Origin: Verrucomicrobiota bacterium
GTDB lineage: Bacteria > Verrucomicrobiota > Verrucomicrobiia > Verrucomicrobiales > DEV007
Direction: 5' to 3'
DNA length: 14,378 bases
Assembly: GCA_020629815.1 (NCBI GenBank)
Contig: JAHDCN010000030.1
Span: 1 to 14,378 of the forward strand
Shown here: positions 7,421-14,378 of the stretch, one piece after another
Position numbering within the stretch: position 1 is the stretch's first letter
Layout of the letters: every line of letters starts with the position of its first letter
Position numbers and translations under genes: made by a program
The notes under the pieces: generated by a model
The model's database searches: none
What the model was told of the DNA's origin: nothing
What the model saw: the letters and a program-made list of their open reading frames with translations, nothing else

Positions 7421-7457
7421 ACGGTTGGGAAATCAGCGCTACGCGGGTAAAGGCAAA

Positions 7458-7553
7458 GCGGGCCAGATTGACGCAACTGCTTTGTTATTCACTTGTTGCG
7501 ATGCACGCATCGCGCCTCGCTCATGCCGCGCATTTGAGCCAATCTGACTCCGC
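7458..7553. other. structured intergenic element, possible ncRNA or miniature repeat
   Basis: The outer arms CAGATTG (7464-7470) and CAATCTG (7540-7546) pair, and the pairing continues imperfectly outward (GCGGGC with GACTCCGC). Inside are CGCAAC (7472-7477) with GTTGCG (7495-7500), and a perfect GCGATG (7498-7503)/CATCGC (7508-7513) hairpin, which compete for 7498-7500. A further GC-rich stretch at 7511-7533 can pair locally. The result is a multi-branched fold. There is no convincing reading frame. The sequence has the look of a dispersed extragenic repeat, but copy number cannot be judged from one window. The strand, if transcribed, is unknown. Confidence 0.45.
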
Positions 7554-7564
7554 CATTCTACCAC

Positions 7565-7578
7565 TTTCACCGGTGAAA
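7565..7578. repeat. 14 bp perfect palindrome
   Basis: TTTCACCGGTGAAA is a perfect palindrome, extended by CCA (7561-7563) and TGG (7579-7581) around a one-base bulge. It could be an operator half of the structured region, or a mirror of the CCA...TGG hairpin at 7384-7412 at the other end of the segment. Confidence 0.45.
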
Positions 7579-7582
7579 TGGT

Positions 7583-7618
7583 CTAACAGGGTTAGGTCCG
7601 TGACCCAACCCTGTTTAG
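7583..7618 (-). other. strong hairpin just after the last operon gene
   Basis: CTAAACAGGGTTGGGTC (7618-7602 on the minus strand) pairs with GACCTAACCCTGTTAG (7598-7583) around a three-base loop, with one mismatch and one bulge. It begins 17 bases after the TAG of the 350-residue protein gene. No T run follows, so it is not a standard intrinsic terminator. It may protect the 3' end of the operon mRNA or be the remnant of a split terminator. Confidence 0.55.
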
Positions 7619-7635
7619 TCGTATTCCCAGACAGC

Positions 7636-8688
7636 CTATTCTGCTGGTTTTTCTTCTTCAGCAGGTTTGGCGTCTTCGCCTTCCGCTGGCTTGGCCTCAC
7701 CTTCCGCAGCAGTTTCTTCCGGCTTCTCCTCAGCCTTAGGAGGCTTGGGAAGTTCCGGACGAACCGCAAACTCTTTGAAAGCCGCCGGCATAGAATCAGC
7801 ACCAAATTGTTTACTGAAGATATACGCCAGGCTTTGCATCTGCAGCAGAGGAATCTTGTTGGTCTCGTTCTGCAAACCCGGATTATTTTTCTGAATCACC
7901 ATTGCCGCTCCCATCGCCTGCTTGGTAAGAAACGGATCGTTACCTGAGGTGAGAGAGAAGACGCGGTAGTAGTCTTGAAGAGCTTTTTCTTTCTCCCCTT
8001 CCGAATCGTAAACCTTGGCCCGAAGAAACGCGATCTGCGCAGTTTCATAAAGCGTCATGTCTGTGGTGTTCGGAGTCGGAAGCAGCTTTTCCTGCCCCAT
8101 CTGTGGCTTTTGGTAACGCTCAAGCGCAGCCTTCAACCCTGCCATATCTTTGGCCCCATAAAGTGCCCAGAGTTTCTGGAAGGTGTGTGGACGCTGGAAG
8201 CTTTCCGGCAAGTGCGTGGTGATCGTCTTCGCGGCTGGCGTTTCCAGCAAGGCAGGCATGGCGCTAAACGCTCCTGCACGGCGCAGACTTTCCAGCTGAA
8301 AGTAGCGTGCCTCAGTTGCAAAGTTTTGCGGGATTCCGAGAATCAATGCGCTGAAGGCATCGGAAACTTTGCCATATTCGGCAGCAGCCTCACGAAATTT
8401 CCCTTCGGCGAACATTGCCCTGGCATTTGCCAGAACCTCGGAGCGGGCGGAAAGCCTTACCCCTTTATTCAGGCCATCTCCTTTGATGCTGGAAAACGGA
8501 AAAGTTTTTCCCTGCTGTCCCTGCACGGGTGAGAACACAACGCCCTGCGCATTCGATCCCTGAATGAATCCCTGAGGATTGCCCCCCTGAACCAGGAAAA
8601 TTGTCGCAGGCGTTTCACGAACCTGACTTTGCGCAGCCAATGGCATCAGGCCAATCGCGGCCAAAACAAAAAGTGCTGATTTCTTCAT
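7636..8688 (-). CDS. secreted TPR-like protein with acidic Pro/Glu/Ala tail (350 aa)
   Basis: Residues 1-22 are a Sec signal peptide (MKKSALFVLAAIGLMPLAAQS). Residues about 25-68 look like a small beta domain (IFLVQGGNPQGFIQGSNA and KTFPFSSI). The middle is helical with TPR-like units near 85-110 (ANARAMFAEGKFREAAAEYG) and 213-245 (AFLRAKVYDSEGEKEKALQDYY). The last 40 residues (311-350) are a low-complexity tail with repeated KPAE/KPEE units, very acidic and probably disordered. The gene is the last of the six-gene run, 39 bp after the large TPR gene, with a strong hairpin and then a terminator downstream. A periplasmic scaffold or partner for the proton-driven complex is plausible; no enzyme motif is visible. 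Function is inferred from context only. Confidence 0.85.
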   Translation of the reverse strand: MKKSALFVLAAIGLMPLAAQSQVRETPATIFLVQGGNPQGFIQGSNAQGVVFSPVQGQQGKTFPFSSIKGDGLNKGVRLSARSEVLANARAMFAEGKFREAAAEYGKVSDAFSALILGIPQNFATEARYFQLESLRRAGAFSAMPALLETPAAKTITTHLPESFQRPHTFQKLWALYGAKDMAGLKAALERYQKPQMGQEKLLPTPNTTDMTLYETAQIAFLRAKVYDSEGEKEKALQDYYRVFSLTSGNDPFLTKQAMGAAMVIQKNNPGLQNETNKIPLLQMQSLAYIFSKQFGADSMPAAFKEFAVRPELPKPPKAEEKPEETAAEGEAKPAEGEDAKPAEEEKPAE

Positions 8689-8727
8689 TACAATCTAGTC
8701 GGCTAAAAGTTTACTCCGTAGTTCTGA

Positions 8728-11700
8728 TTAGTTTTCTTCAACAGGAAGACCCAGATCGAACTCGATCTTCTGCTGCTCTTCCGGAGTGATTGCCATCCGG
8801 CCTTTCATATCGTTGAGGTCACGACGGAGGCGACCAAGAGCGCCACTTGGAGCTTCATCGTCCGTCCACTTCTGCCACATGAAAATGTATTTCGTGCAGA
8901 GCTTGTAGAGAGACAATTGGCGCGCGCGTTTGGCGAGTGTTTCCTCCTCAGTTCCGGCAGGCATACCGTTCATGTCTTCCTCACTGATCTTGATGTAACG
9001 CTCCCAGGCCTGAGTGACATAGTCGGGAAATGCTCCGTAGGTAGAAACAACTGAGAGATACGCTTTGTTGGCAGCCAGTTTGTCGCCGGTCTCTTCCAGT
9101 GCATTACCAAACAACCAACCTGCCTCAGCACGCTTGACCCGCTCTTTGCCGAAGTAGTTTTTGTTTTTGTTGATCGCATCCAGTGCCTCGATTGCATCCT
9201 TCCACTCTTTTGCTTTGATGTGGAGTTTGCCCAGACTCAGGTAGGCCTCAGGAATCAACGGCTTCGCCTGAGCAGCGGTCTCAGGCTTAGTGCCGTAGTC
9301 ATTGATGATACGACGGAAGCGCTCACGAGCTGCTTGCACCTTGCCTGCTTCGGGAGACCGCATCTCGATTCGTCCCATAGCCATTTCAGCCGATGCCTTG
9401 AAGCCTTTGGCCTCTTCGTTGGTCCGGCTCATCAACTCGTCATAGTAAGGAATCGCGAGGAAGGGGTTGTCGCCTTTGGACATGTAGTCACCGATTTGTT
9501 GCAGAGCGAATTCAGAGAGGTTGCGTTTTTCGAACAGCTTGAGTTCTTCAAACACCTCACTGATTCTGCCCTCAACCGCAGCGTATTGCGGAGAGTCCTT
9601 CTCGGTTTTGCCGCGAAGTTCCTGCAGCACGATGACTTTCTGGATTTTCAGCCAGGTCAACAAAGCCTGATTGTTGGGATCCAATCCCGGGAAGTTGTCC
9701 AGCGTCTGAATCGTTGGCTCTGCTCCTTTGATCCGGACAGATGCGTCCGAGTAGGAACCAATCGCCTGACGAAGCAGAGTGAGGTCCTGCTCTTCGGGCG
9801 GCTTGTTACCCAGCACATTGATCATTTTCTCGACTTGAACAAGCCCCTCTTCACCGCGGCCTGCGCCTTCCAAAGGCTCCAGAGAGAAAACTGAAATCTG
9901 CGGCTCCCAGAAAGTGCCTGCGTAGTCCGGGAAGAACTCATCATACAAGGCAAGACCTTCTTCGTTTTTCTCATCGGTGTAGTAAAGGTCAGCCGCTTTC
10001 CAGATCGCTTCTGCTGCCACCGTTTTGAAGTATTCCTCCTGACCTTCGTCGGCCACAGCGAGCGTCTTCTTGGCTTCGTCCTTGGCCCGAAGGTAGGCAT
10101 CGAGACCTTTCTGACGCCACTCAGCTTTTTGCTCAGCCTGCTCTTTCTGAGTCATTGCGTCGGACTGCACAATGTAGGCATCACCCTCAATATTCAGCAC
10201 GCGGCCCAGTTGCTTGGTATCTGGTTTCGTTTGCGGTGCAAACTCCTGCAGTTTCTCAGACGCTTTGATAGCTGCGGGGTAGTCTTCCAGATTGTAGCGA
10301 GCTGTCGCCAGATCAGCGATGGCAACATCACCGAATTTTTCCGATTCCGGATAAGCTTTCAGGAAGTCATCCAACTGTTCAGCAGCACTGCGCATTTTAT
10401 TCAAAATGAGCGAATTGTTGCCGCGGTGGAACATGACCATCTCACGGTTGTTGCCTTCGGTATAGTTTTTCACGTACTCGTCAAACGGCGCTTCCGCTTC
10501 TTCGTGACGTTTGGTGGAGTAAAGTGCCAGCGGATAAAGTGAATCAGCCAACTCCCGCTGATTTGCACCGGGCTCATATTGTGCCCGCACCTTTTCACAC
10601 ACATCAATGACCATGTCATACTGGCGTGAAGTAAACAGCGATTGCAGCATGAAAGTCGCTACGTTGCTACGCAGCTTGTGATCCTCCGGCATTTCCGCCA
10701 TGAATTTTTCGCCGAAATACTGAGCTGCCGGATAGTCAGCAAGCATCGATGAAAAACGCGCAGCTTCGTGCAAAATCTCACCGCGCTTCTCCTGATCCAC
10801 ATCAGGGAAATGCTCAGCAAGGTGCCAATAGATGGAACGGGGTGCCTGATAGTTGCCCAATTTTTCGTAACAGCTCGCAGTGAGGCGCAGGATTTCTGCA
10901 TCAGGATGAAACTCAGCTTTCTCTGCTTCGTCCAGGCGGTCGATCAGCTGCTGAAACTGAGATGGAACACCGGATCCAATCGGAAACTCTGCTAGACGCA
11001 GGTTAATGTCGTCCCGGATCTGCTGAACAGTCGGTGTATAAGCGAAGTAACGCAGTCCAAGTGAAGGAAGTTCTGCCTTGGTCGATTCGAAACCGAGTTT
11101 CTTCAAGCGATCGACGAAGCCATAGCGGAACTGATCGGAAGGACGCACTTTGACCAAATCGCCATACGAATTCAGGAAAGCGTGAGCACGTGTCTCAATT
11201 GCTTCCAGAGCTTTGGTGTTGTCAGGATCAGCGGCGTTGGCGTTGTCAACCCAACCCAGACCAAGCTCAAGCAGTCCCTGCATCAGAAAAGGTGGGGTCA
11301 CTTTCCAGGCTTCCTGATTGTCGAACAACTCCTGGATAGTTGAAGTTCCTTCATCTACCCGCCCCAACTTAAGAAGAGTGGTGCCGCGACGCAGCTTGAA
11401 GCTGTTGCGAACCTGAGCCAACTCACTTTGCGGAGGATTTGAACCGATGTATTCGTCATAGAGACGCAGGGCCTCTTCGTGATTTCCCAACTGAGCTTCA
11501 CAAAAAGCCAACTGAAACTGGGCCAGACTCTTCCGCGTATTGTTTCCCGGAATCGCCGATTTTACTTTTTTCGCCGTTTCATCCGCATTGTAGGAATCAG
11601 TAAACGCCTGCTTCGCTTCGGTCCAAAGCTGCTGAGGCATCAGCGTCATTCCGTAGTCAAAAACAAGACCACCTGCTGGTGCACCGTAGTCTTCAAAAAG

Positions 11701-11913
11701 CGTTTCCAAACCACCGGAAAGATCGAACAATTTTTCAAAGGTCTTCGACGCGGCTGCGGGATCACCCGACATATTTTGTTCGACCGCCTTGCGATACAAT
11801 CCTTCGACGCTGTTGTCTTCTTCGTCCTGCGCCTGAAGGTGAAATCCCGGCAGCATCAGCGCTGCGAGCACCACCGGCAAAAGACGGCTTCTTTTGAGAG
11901 TTACTTGTTTCAT
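8728..11913 (-). CDS. large secreted tetratricopeptide-repeat protein (1061 aa)
   Basis: The N-terminus is a signal peptide of about 29 residues (basic start, then LLPVVLAALMLPGFHLQAQ), followed by an acidic stretch. The rest is helical repeats throughout. Recognisable TPR units include AQFQLAFCEAQLGNHEEAL, LTASCYEKLGNYQAPRSIY, ARYNLEDYPAAIKASEKL, LSLGKLHIKAKEWKDAIEAL and FGNALEETGDKLAANKAYL. I count roughly a dozen by eye. No membrane anchor, lipobox or enzymatic motif is seen. TPR solenoids bind proteins, and this one is expected in the periplasm. It follows the third ExbD gene by 39 bp, so it is probably made with the proton channel and could be the load or scaffold of that complex. It is unusually long for a TPR protein encoded beside exbD genes. 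The family is clear; the specific role is unknown. Confidence 0.9.
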   Translation of the reverse strand: MKQVTLKRSRLLPVVLAALMLPGFHLQAQDEEDNSVEGLYRKAVEQNMSGDPAAASKTFEKLFDLSGGLETLFEDYGAPAGGLVFDYGMTLMPQQLWTEAKQAFTDSYNADETAKKVKSAIPGNNTRKSLAQFQLAFCEAQLGNHEEALRLYDEYIGSNPPQSELAQVRNSFKLRRGTTLLKLGRVDEGTSTIQELFDNQEAWKVTPPFLMQGLLELGLGWVDNANAADPDNTKALEAIETRAHAFLNSYGDLVKVRPSDQFRYGFVDRLKKLGFESTKAELPSLGLRYFAYTPTVQQIRDDINLRLAEFPIGSGVPSQFQQLIDRLDEAEKAEFHPDAEILRLTASCYEKLGNYQAPRSIYWHLAEHFPDVDQEKRGEILHEAARFSSMLADYPAAQYFGEKFMAEMPEDHKLRSNVATFMLQSLFTSRQYDMVIDVCEKVRAQYEPGANQRELADSLYPLALYSTKRHEEAEAPFDEYVKNYTEGNNREMVMFHRGNNSLILNKMRSAAEQLDDFLKAYPESEKFGDVAIADLATARYNLEDYPAAIKASEKLQEFAPQTKPDTKQLGRVLNIEGDAYIVQSDAMTQKEQAEQKAEWRQKGLDAYLRAKDEAKKTLAVADEGQEEYFKTVAAEAIWKAADLYYTDEKNEEGLALYDEFFPDYAGTFWEPQISVFSLEPLEGAGRGEEGLVQVEKMINVLGNKPPEEQDLTLLRQAIGSYSDASVRIKGAEPTIQTLDNFPGLDPNNQALLTWLKIQKVIVLQELRGKTEKDSPQYAAVEGRISEVFEELKLFEKRNLSEFALQQIGDYMSKGDNPFLAIPYYDELMSRTNEEAKGFKASAEMAMGRIEMRSPEAGKVQAARERFRRIINDYGTKPETAAQAKPLIPEAYLSLGKLHIKAKEWKDAIEALDAINKNKNYFGKERVKRAEAGWLFGNALEETGDKLAANKAYLSVVSTYGAFPDYVTQAWERYIKISEEDMNGMPAGTEEETLAKRARQLSLYKLCTKYIFMWQKWTDDEAPSGALGRLRRDLNDMKGRMAITPEEQQKIEFDLGLPVEEN

Positions 11914-11952
11914 TCTTATATAGAAAATGTTGGGAGGAGTTTCGTTGAAAAA

Positions 11953-12423
11953 TTATTGGATAAACCGGACATCGGATATGCCGACTTCAGCAAGACAGTT
12001 CAACACATCGATAAATCGCTGACCGGGGACGGCATCAGCTACATCCAGATCGATCCCGGCACCTTTGGTCGGGTCGATCAAAAGGCTGGCTTCGGAAAAT
12101 GTTCGGAGCCGATCTTCGAGCAGAAGCAACTGTCTCCGATCCAAATCAGAGTCGAGCATTTCCGTTTCGAAGAAGATGACACCGGACTCGCTCACCTCGA
12201 TTAATGGCCTTGTGTTATCCACAGGGTAAGTGTTCTCGCCAATCGGAGGCGGCCCGGGCATGGTCATCGCCAGATCCGCTTCCTGTGGCTCAAGAGTGGA
12301 GGTAACGAGAAAGTAAATCAGCAAAAGAAAACTCACATCGACTAAGGAGGAAATGTCGAGCGCTTCCCGCCCGTGACTTCGCTGCTCTAACCTGTTCAAC
12401 TTTCTCTGCAAACGCTTTCTCAT
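11953..12423 (-). CDS. exbD: ExbD/TolR-family protein, third copy (156 aa)
   Basis: A short basic cytoplasmic segment (1-22) precedes a single membrane helix (about 29-45) with the signature DISSLVDVSFLLLIYFLVTS. D29 is the conserved membrane aspartate that carries protons in ExbD/TolR. The remainder (about 50-156) is the periplasmic domain, ending in the typical QRFIDVLNCLAEVGISDVRFI. The membrane helix and following residues are nearly identical to those of the second copy (12519-12977), so the two arose by duplication. The periplasmic domains have diverged strongly. AAAGGAAG lies 5 bases before the ATG as a good ribosome site. It is preceded by a 95 bp gap and followed 39 bp later by the large TPR gene. 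It should join ExbB pentamers, possibly as a heterodimer with another copy. Confidence 0.93.
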   Translation of the reverse strand: MRKRLQRKLNRLEQRSHGREALDISSLVDVSFLLLIYFLVTSTLEPQEADLAMTMPGPPPIGENTYPVDNTRPLIEVSESGVIFFETEMLDSDLDRRQLLLLEDRLRTFSEASLLIDPTKGAGIDLDVADAVPGQRFIDVLNCLAEVGISDVRFIQ

Positions 12424-12518
12424 CTGGGCTTCCTTTCTTTTCCTGAATATTCACTGGTAATCGGATTCACCGAAAATCGGCAAACCATCAGCCAGGAAAA
12501 AATCTGCCCGCTAATTTG

Positions 12519-12977
12519 CTACTCCTCCGTGAATCCGGAAATGGTTACGTTCTTGATTCCGACATCCTGATCCGCCAGGGCATTCAGTACATCGACAAAC
12601 CTCTGACCTTTCGCCGCGTCATCAGCCGCGATAATCACCATTGGTTTGGAATCTGTGAGGCGAGCGCTCTCAGCATAAGTAGTGAGGCGATCCAACAACA
12701 TCGGAACTTCTCGGGAATCCGGATCGGTATCCAAAACTTCTTCATTCACCACAATGTGTCCGGCCCCATTGACTTCGATCGTCATTTGGTCAATCTCCAC
12801 CTCTTGCGAGCTACTGGATTGACTGGTCGGCATTGTCATCCCTAAATCCGCTTCTTTCGGATCCAGCGTTGAGGTAACCAGGAAGTAAATCAAAAGCAGG
12901 AAACTGACGTCAATCAACGACGACATATCCAATCCCGGATCTTCCTCTTTTGGTGCCTGTCTTCTTCTTCTACCCAT
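12519..12977 (-). CDS. exbD: ExbD/TolR-family protein, second copy (152 aa)
   Basis: The start GRRRRQAPKEE is strongly basic and cytoplasmic. A single membrane helix follows (DMSSLIDVSFLLLIYFLVTS, with conserved D23), then a periplasmic domain. The domain contains a Ser-rich stretch (about 52-58) and ends in QRFVDVLNALADQDVGIKNVTISG, the usual C-terminal alpha-beta unit of ExbD. The helix plus STLDPKEADLGMTMP segment matches the third copy almost residue for residue. The gene starts 19 bp after the first ExbD gene; the gap is AT-rich without a clear ribosome site, so translational coupling is likely. It transduces proton flow through the ExbB-type channel to a periplasmic partner. Confidence 0.93.
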   Translation of the reverse strand: MGRRRRQAPKEEDPGLDMSSLIDVSFLLLIYFLVTSTLDPKEADLGMTMPTSQSSSSQEVEIDQMTIEVNGAGHIVVNEEVLDTDPDSREVPMLLDRLTTYAESARLTDSKPMVIIAADDAAKGQRFVDVLNALADQDVGIKNVTISGFTEE

Positions 12978-12996
12978 GGTATTACAAAATAAAATA

Positions 12997-13446
12997 TCAG
13001 CGTTCCACTACGTAGCTTCCGAAAATCACTTCGGTGACGCCTGCGTCGCCAGCGGCCTTCACCACTTTCTTGATGATACGGGTATCAACACCCTCATCTG
13101 CCCGGAGATTCAGCCGAGTCTCAATCCCGTTCTCCCGGTTCATCTGAAATGCCTGATCTACATAGTCAGTGATCGACTCGTCAGAGGTAAGCTCAAGTTC
13201 GTCCTGCCCCCAGATCGTCCCGTCTTCGAGAACGTTGACGACTACACGCCCTGTCGCATTTTTCGCGACTTGAGCGTTCTTCGCGGTCGGCGGCTTCACC
13301 CGTTTATCGATTTTCACGATAATCAGGTGAGAACTAACCATGAAGAAAATCAGAAGCAGGAAAACCAGATCGATCATGGAGGACATATCCATCTCCATGT
13401 CCTCTCCCTCTGCTGCCATTGCAGCCTTCAGTTTTTCGGAAGCCAT
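12997..13446 (-). CDS. exbD: ExbD/TolR-family protein, first copy (149 aa)
   Basis: An acidic, Met-rich N-terminus (about 1-21) precedes the membrane helix MIDLVFLLLIFFMVSS, with D26 as the conserved proton-carrying aspartate. The periplasmic domain runs to the C-terminus and contains LNLRADEGVDTRIIKKVVKA and GVTEVIFGS, typical of ExbD. It is clearly more distant from copies two and three than they are from each other (negative instead of positive N-terminus, different sequence after the helix). A strong GGAGGTGA lies at 13476-13469, but 22 bases from the ATG, too far for normal use; AGAG just before the ATG is weak. No in-frame alternative start lies between. The gene follows the ExbB gene by 87 bp. 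Confidence 0.93.
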   Translation of the reverse strand: MASEKLKAAMAAEGEDMEMDMSSMIDLVFLLLIFFMVSSHLIIVKIDKRVKPPTAKNAQVAKNATGRVVVNVLEDGTIWGQDELELTSDESITDYVDQAFQMNRENGIETRLNLRADEGVDTRIIKKVVKAAGDAGVTEVIFGSYVVER

Positions 13447-13513
13447 AGTCTCTAAAACCGTGTTGAATTCACCTCCAGGAGATTACAGAAAATCAAACCG
13501 GAGGTCGATCACG

Positions 13514-13533
13514 AAATTCGGAAACCCGAATTT
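13514..13533 (-). other. intercistronic hairpin between exbB and the first exbD
   Basis: AAATTCGG and CCGAATTT form a perfect 8 bp stem around a four-base loop, starting immediately after the ExbB TAA. No T run follows on the minus strand, so it is not a normal terminator for this operon. It may stabilise or process the mRNA and so favour ExbB over ExbD, which are needed in unequal amounts. Confidence 0.5.
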
Positions 13534-14361
13534 TTACCCTTCGGAGATACCTTCTGGAACCTTAGCCAGCTGCTGATCAGCATTGACTGTAGCAATGGCA
13601 GCATCCAGTCCTTCCGCAGCTACTTCCTGAGCTTCACCAACCTGCTTATTGAACATGTTTTTGAAAATGTAAAAGCAGAAGATACTCGGAATCGCCACCA
13701 CAAGACCACCGGCAGTAGTCATCAGAGCCAGCGAGATGTTACCAGCAAGAGCGCCCGGGTCAGAACCACCACTGAGTCCCATGGTATCGAACGCCATGAT
13801 CATACCGGCAACCGTTCCGAACAGACCGATCATCGGTGCCGCCTGAGCGATAACCGAAAAGTAGCCAATCCATGACATATAACGTGAGTTTTCCTTAATC
13901 GAGAAATCAGCAACCGCGTCTTCCACTTTCTCCCGCCCCAGAGTCTCGGGGTCGGTTGCATCCACGTGAGGCAGTGCGTGAGTGAGCATACGACCAAGGT
14001 AGGATGGATCCGCAGCAGAGGCATCGATCGCGCTACGAACCCGGACGTCAGCCATGTTCGCCAGTACTGTCTGTTTCAAAACAGGCGGCACAAATTTTTT
14101 CTTACCCAGCTGAAGAATGTTAAACACAGCAAGAGTAATCATCAGGATAGAAAGAATACCGATCGGAACCATGAAGATTCCAGCATCCTTGATTTTATCC
14201 ATCAGGGTTTTGGTTTCACCCTCAGTCGCCGGAGGGGCGTCTGCGGCGGCGGCACCCTCATCTTGAGCCATACCCACTTCCGGGCCGATTAAAAAATAGG
14301 CCAGAACTGCTCCGAGGAGGATGAGGAACTTGGGGCGGAGAAACGTCGTGTTGAATGACAT
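13534..14361 (-). CDS. exbB: MotA/TolQ/ExbB-family proton-channel protein (275 aa)
   Basis: Residues 11-32 form a hydrophobic N-terminal segment ending in GMAQ, a probable cleaved signal peptide. An acidic Ala-rich linker (33-50) follows, then three membrane helices near 62-83, 164-190 and 208-233. The family signatures are APMIGLFGTVAGMI (175-188) and ALMTTAGGLVVAIPSI (212-227); the threonines in these helices are part of the proton path in ExbB/TolQ. The large cytoplasmic loop lies between helices one and two (about 86-160). This is the longer ExbB form with an N-terminal extension, not the short TolQ form. GAAGAAGA lies 4 bases before the ATG. It is the first gene in the visible operon, followed by three exbD genes and two TPR genes, so it supplies the channel of that complex. 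Confidence 0.95.
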   Translation of the reverse strand: MSFNTTFLRPKFLILLGAVLAYFLIGPEVGMAQDEGAAAADAPPATEGETKTLMDKIKDAGIFMVPIGILSILMITLAVFNILQLGKKKFVPPVLKQTVLANMADVRVRSAIDASAADPSYLGRMLTHALPHVDATDPETLGREKVEDAVADFSIKENSRYMSWIGYFSVIAQAAPMIGLFGTVAGMIMAFDTMGLSGGSDPGALAGNISLALMTTAGGLVVAIPSIFCFYIFKNMFNKQVGEAQEVAAEGLDAAIATVNADQQLAKVPEGISEG

Positions 14362-14378
14362 GGGTCTTCTTCGTATTT

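Larger units (their letters stand above)
7361..7597. repeat. 10 bp direct repeat bracketing a 217 bp segment
   Basis: AGGGTTAGGT occurs at 7361-7370 and again at 7588-7597 in the same orientation. The enclosed 7371-7587 contains only the inverted repeats listed separately and no credible gene. The copies could be a target-site duplication of an inserted miniature element, or simply two related terminator arms. Confidence 0.4.

Noticed and set aside
7458..7553. tRNA or other known structured RNA in the intergenic region
   Set aside because: No acceptor stem with CCA, no T-loop GTTCAA-type sequence and no anticodon arm could be placed; the arms do not follow the cloverleaf.
7332..7635. CRISPR array
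   Set aside because: Repeats here are single inverted pairs and one direct pair, not regularly spaced identical units.
7369..7947. 192-residue plus-strand frame covering the intergenic region
   Set aside because: More than half lies opposite the TPR-like gene and the rest crosses several hairpins; the translation is low in domain-like features.
9220..9894. 224-residue plus-strand frame
   Set aside because: It lies entirely within the large TPR gene on the opposite strand, with no ribosome site or domain.
11479..12204. 241-residue plus-strand frame
   Set aside because: It is antisense to the large TPR gene and the third exbD gene, spans their intergenic gap, and has an Arg/Phe-rich composition typical of shadow frames.

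Overview
The window looks like a chromosomal segment of a diderm bacterium, most plausibly Verrucomicrobiota (Opitutae-like) or a relative in the PVC group. This is inferred from gene content, not from a marker gene. The envelope genes (ExbB/ExbD, an RlpA-like protein, TPR proteins with signal peptides) point to an outer membrane. A WXG100-like/FtsK cassette beside them is a combination known from Verrucomicrobiota and Planctomycetes. Nearly all DNA is coding, and most genes are on the minus strand.

Region A (1-4546, minus strand) is a compact operon-like cluster of four genes: a 90-residue WXG100-like protein, a 165-residue coiled-coil protein, a 71-residue second W-x-D protein, and a very large membrane FtsK/SpoIIIE-type ATPase that runs off the left edge. 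The genes are 21 and 10 bp apart and then overlap by 11 bp. The set resembles the core of an ESX/type VII-like secretion system: small helical W-x-G-type proteins plus an EccC/EssC-like motor. In the visible part of the ATPase only the middle of three ATPase-like modules keeps Walker motifs.

Region B (4598-6442, plus strand) is one divergent gene for an unrecognised 614-residue soluble protein. Region C (6453-7289, minus strand) is a secreted RlpA-like double-psi beta-barrel protein with a SPOR-like C-terminus. It converges on the Region B gene with a 10 bp gap and has a promoter-like sequence just upstream.

Region D (about 7332-7635) is the only longer gene-free stretch. It holds an intrinsic terminator for the minus-strand operon, several inverted repeats, and a roughly 95 bp segment that can fold into a multi-branched structure. 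A 10 bp direct repeat brackets a 217 bp segment. Removing that segment on paper rebuilds a terminator-like hairpin, which hints at a miniature inserted element.

Region E (7636-14361, minus strand) is a six-gene operon-like run: ExbB/TolQ-type proton-channel protein, three ExbD/TolR-type proteins, a 1061-residue secreted TPR protein and a 350-residue secreted TPR-like protein with an acidic tail. No TonB, TolA, TolB or Pal is visible, so the TPR proteins may be what the proton-driven complex acts on. The ExbB start codon is only 17 bp from the window end, so the operon promoter lies outside.
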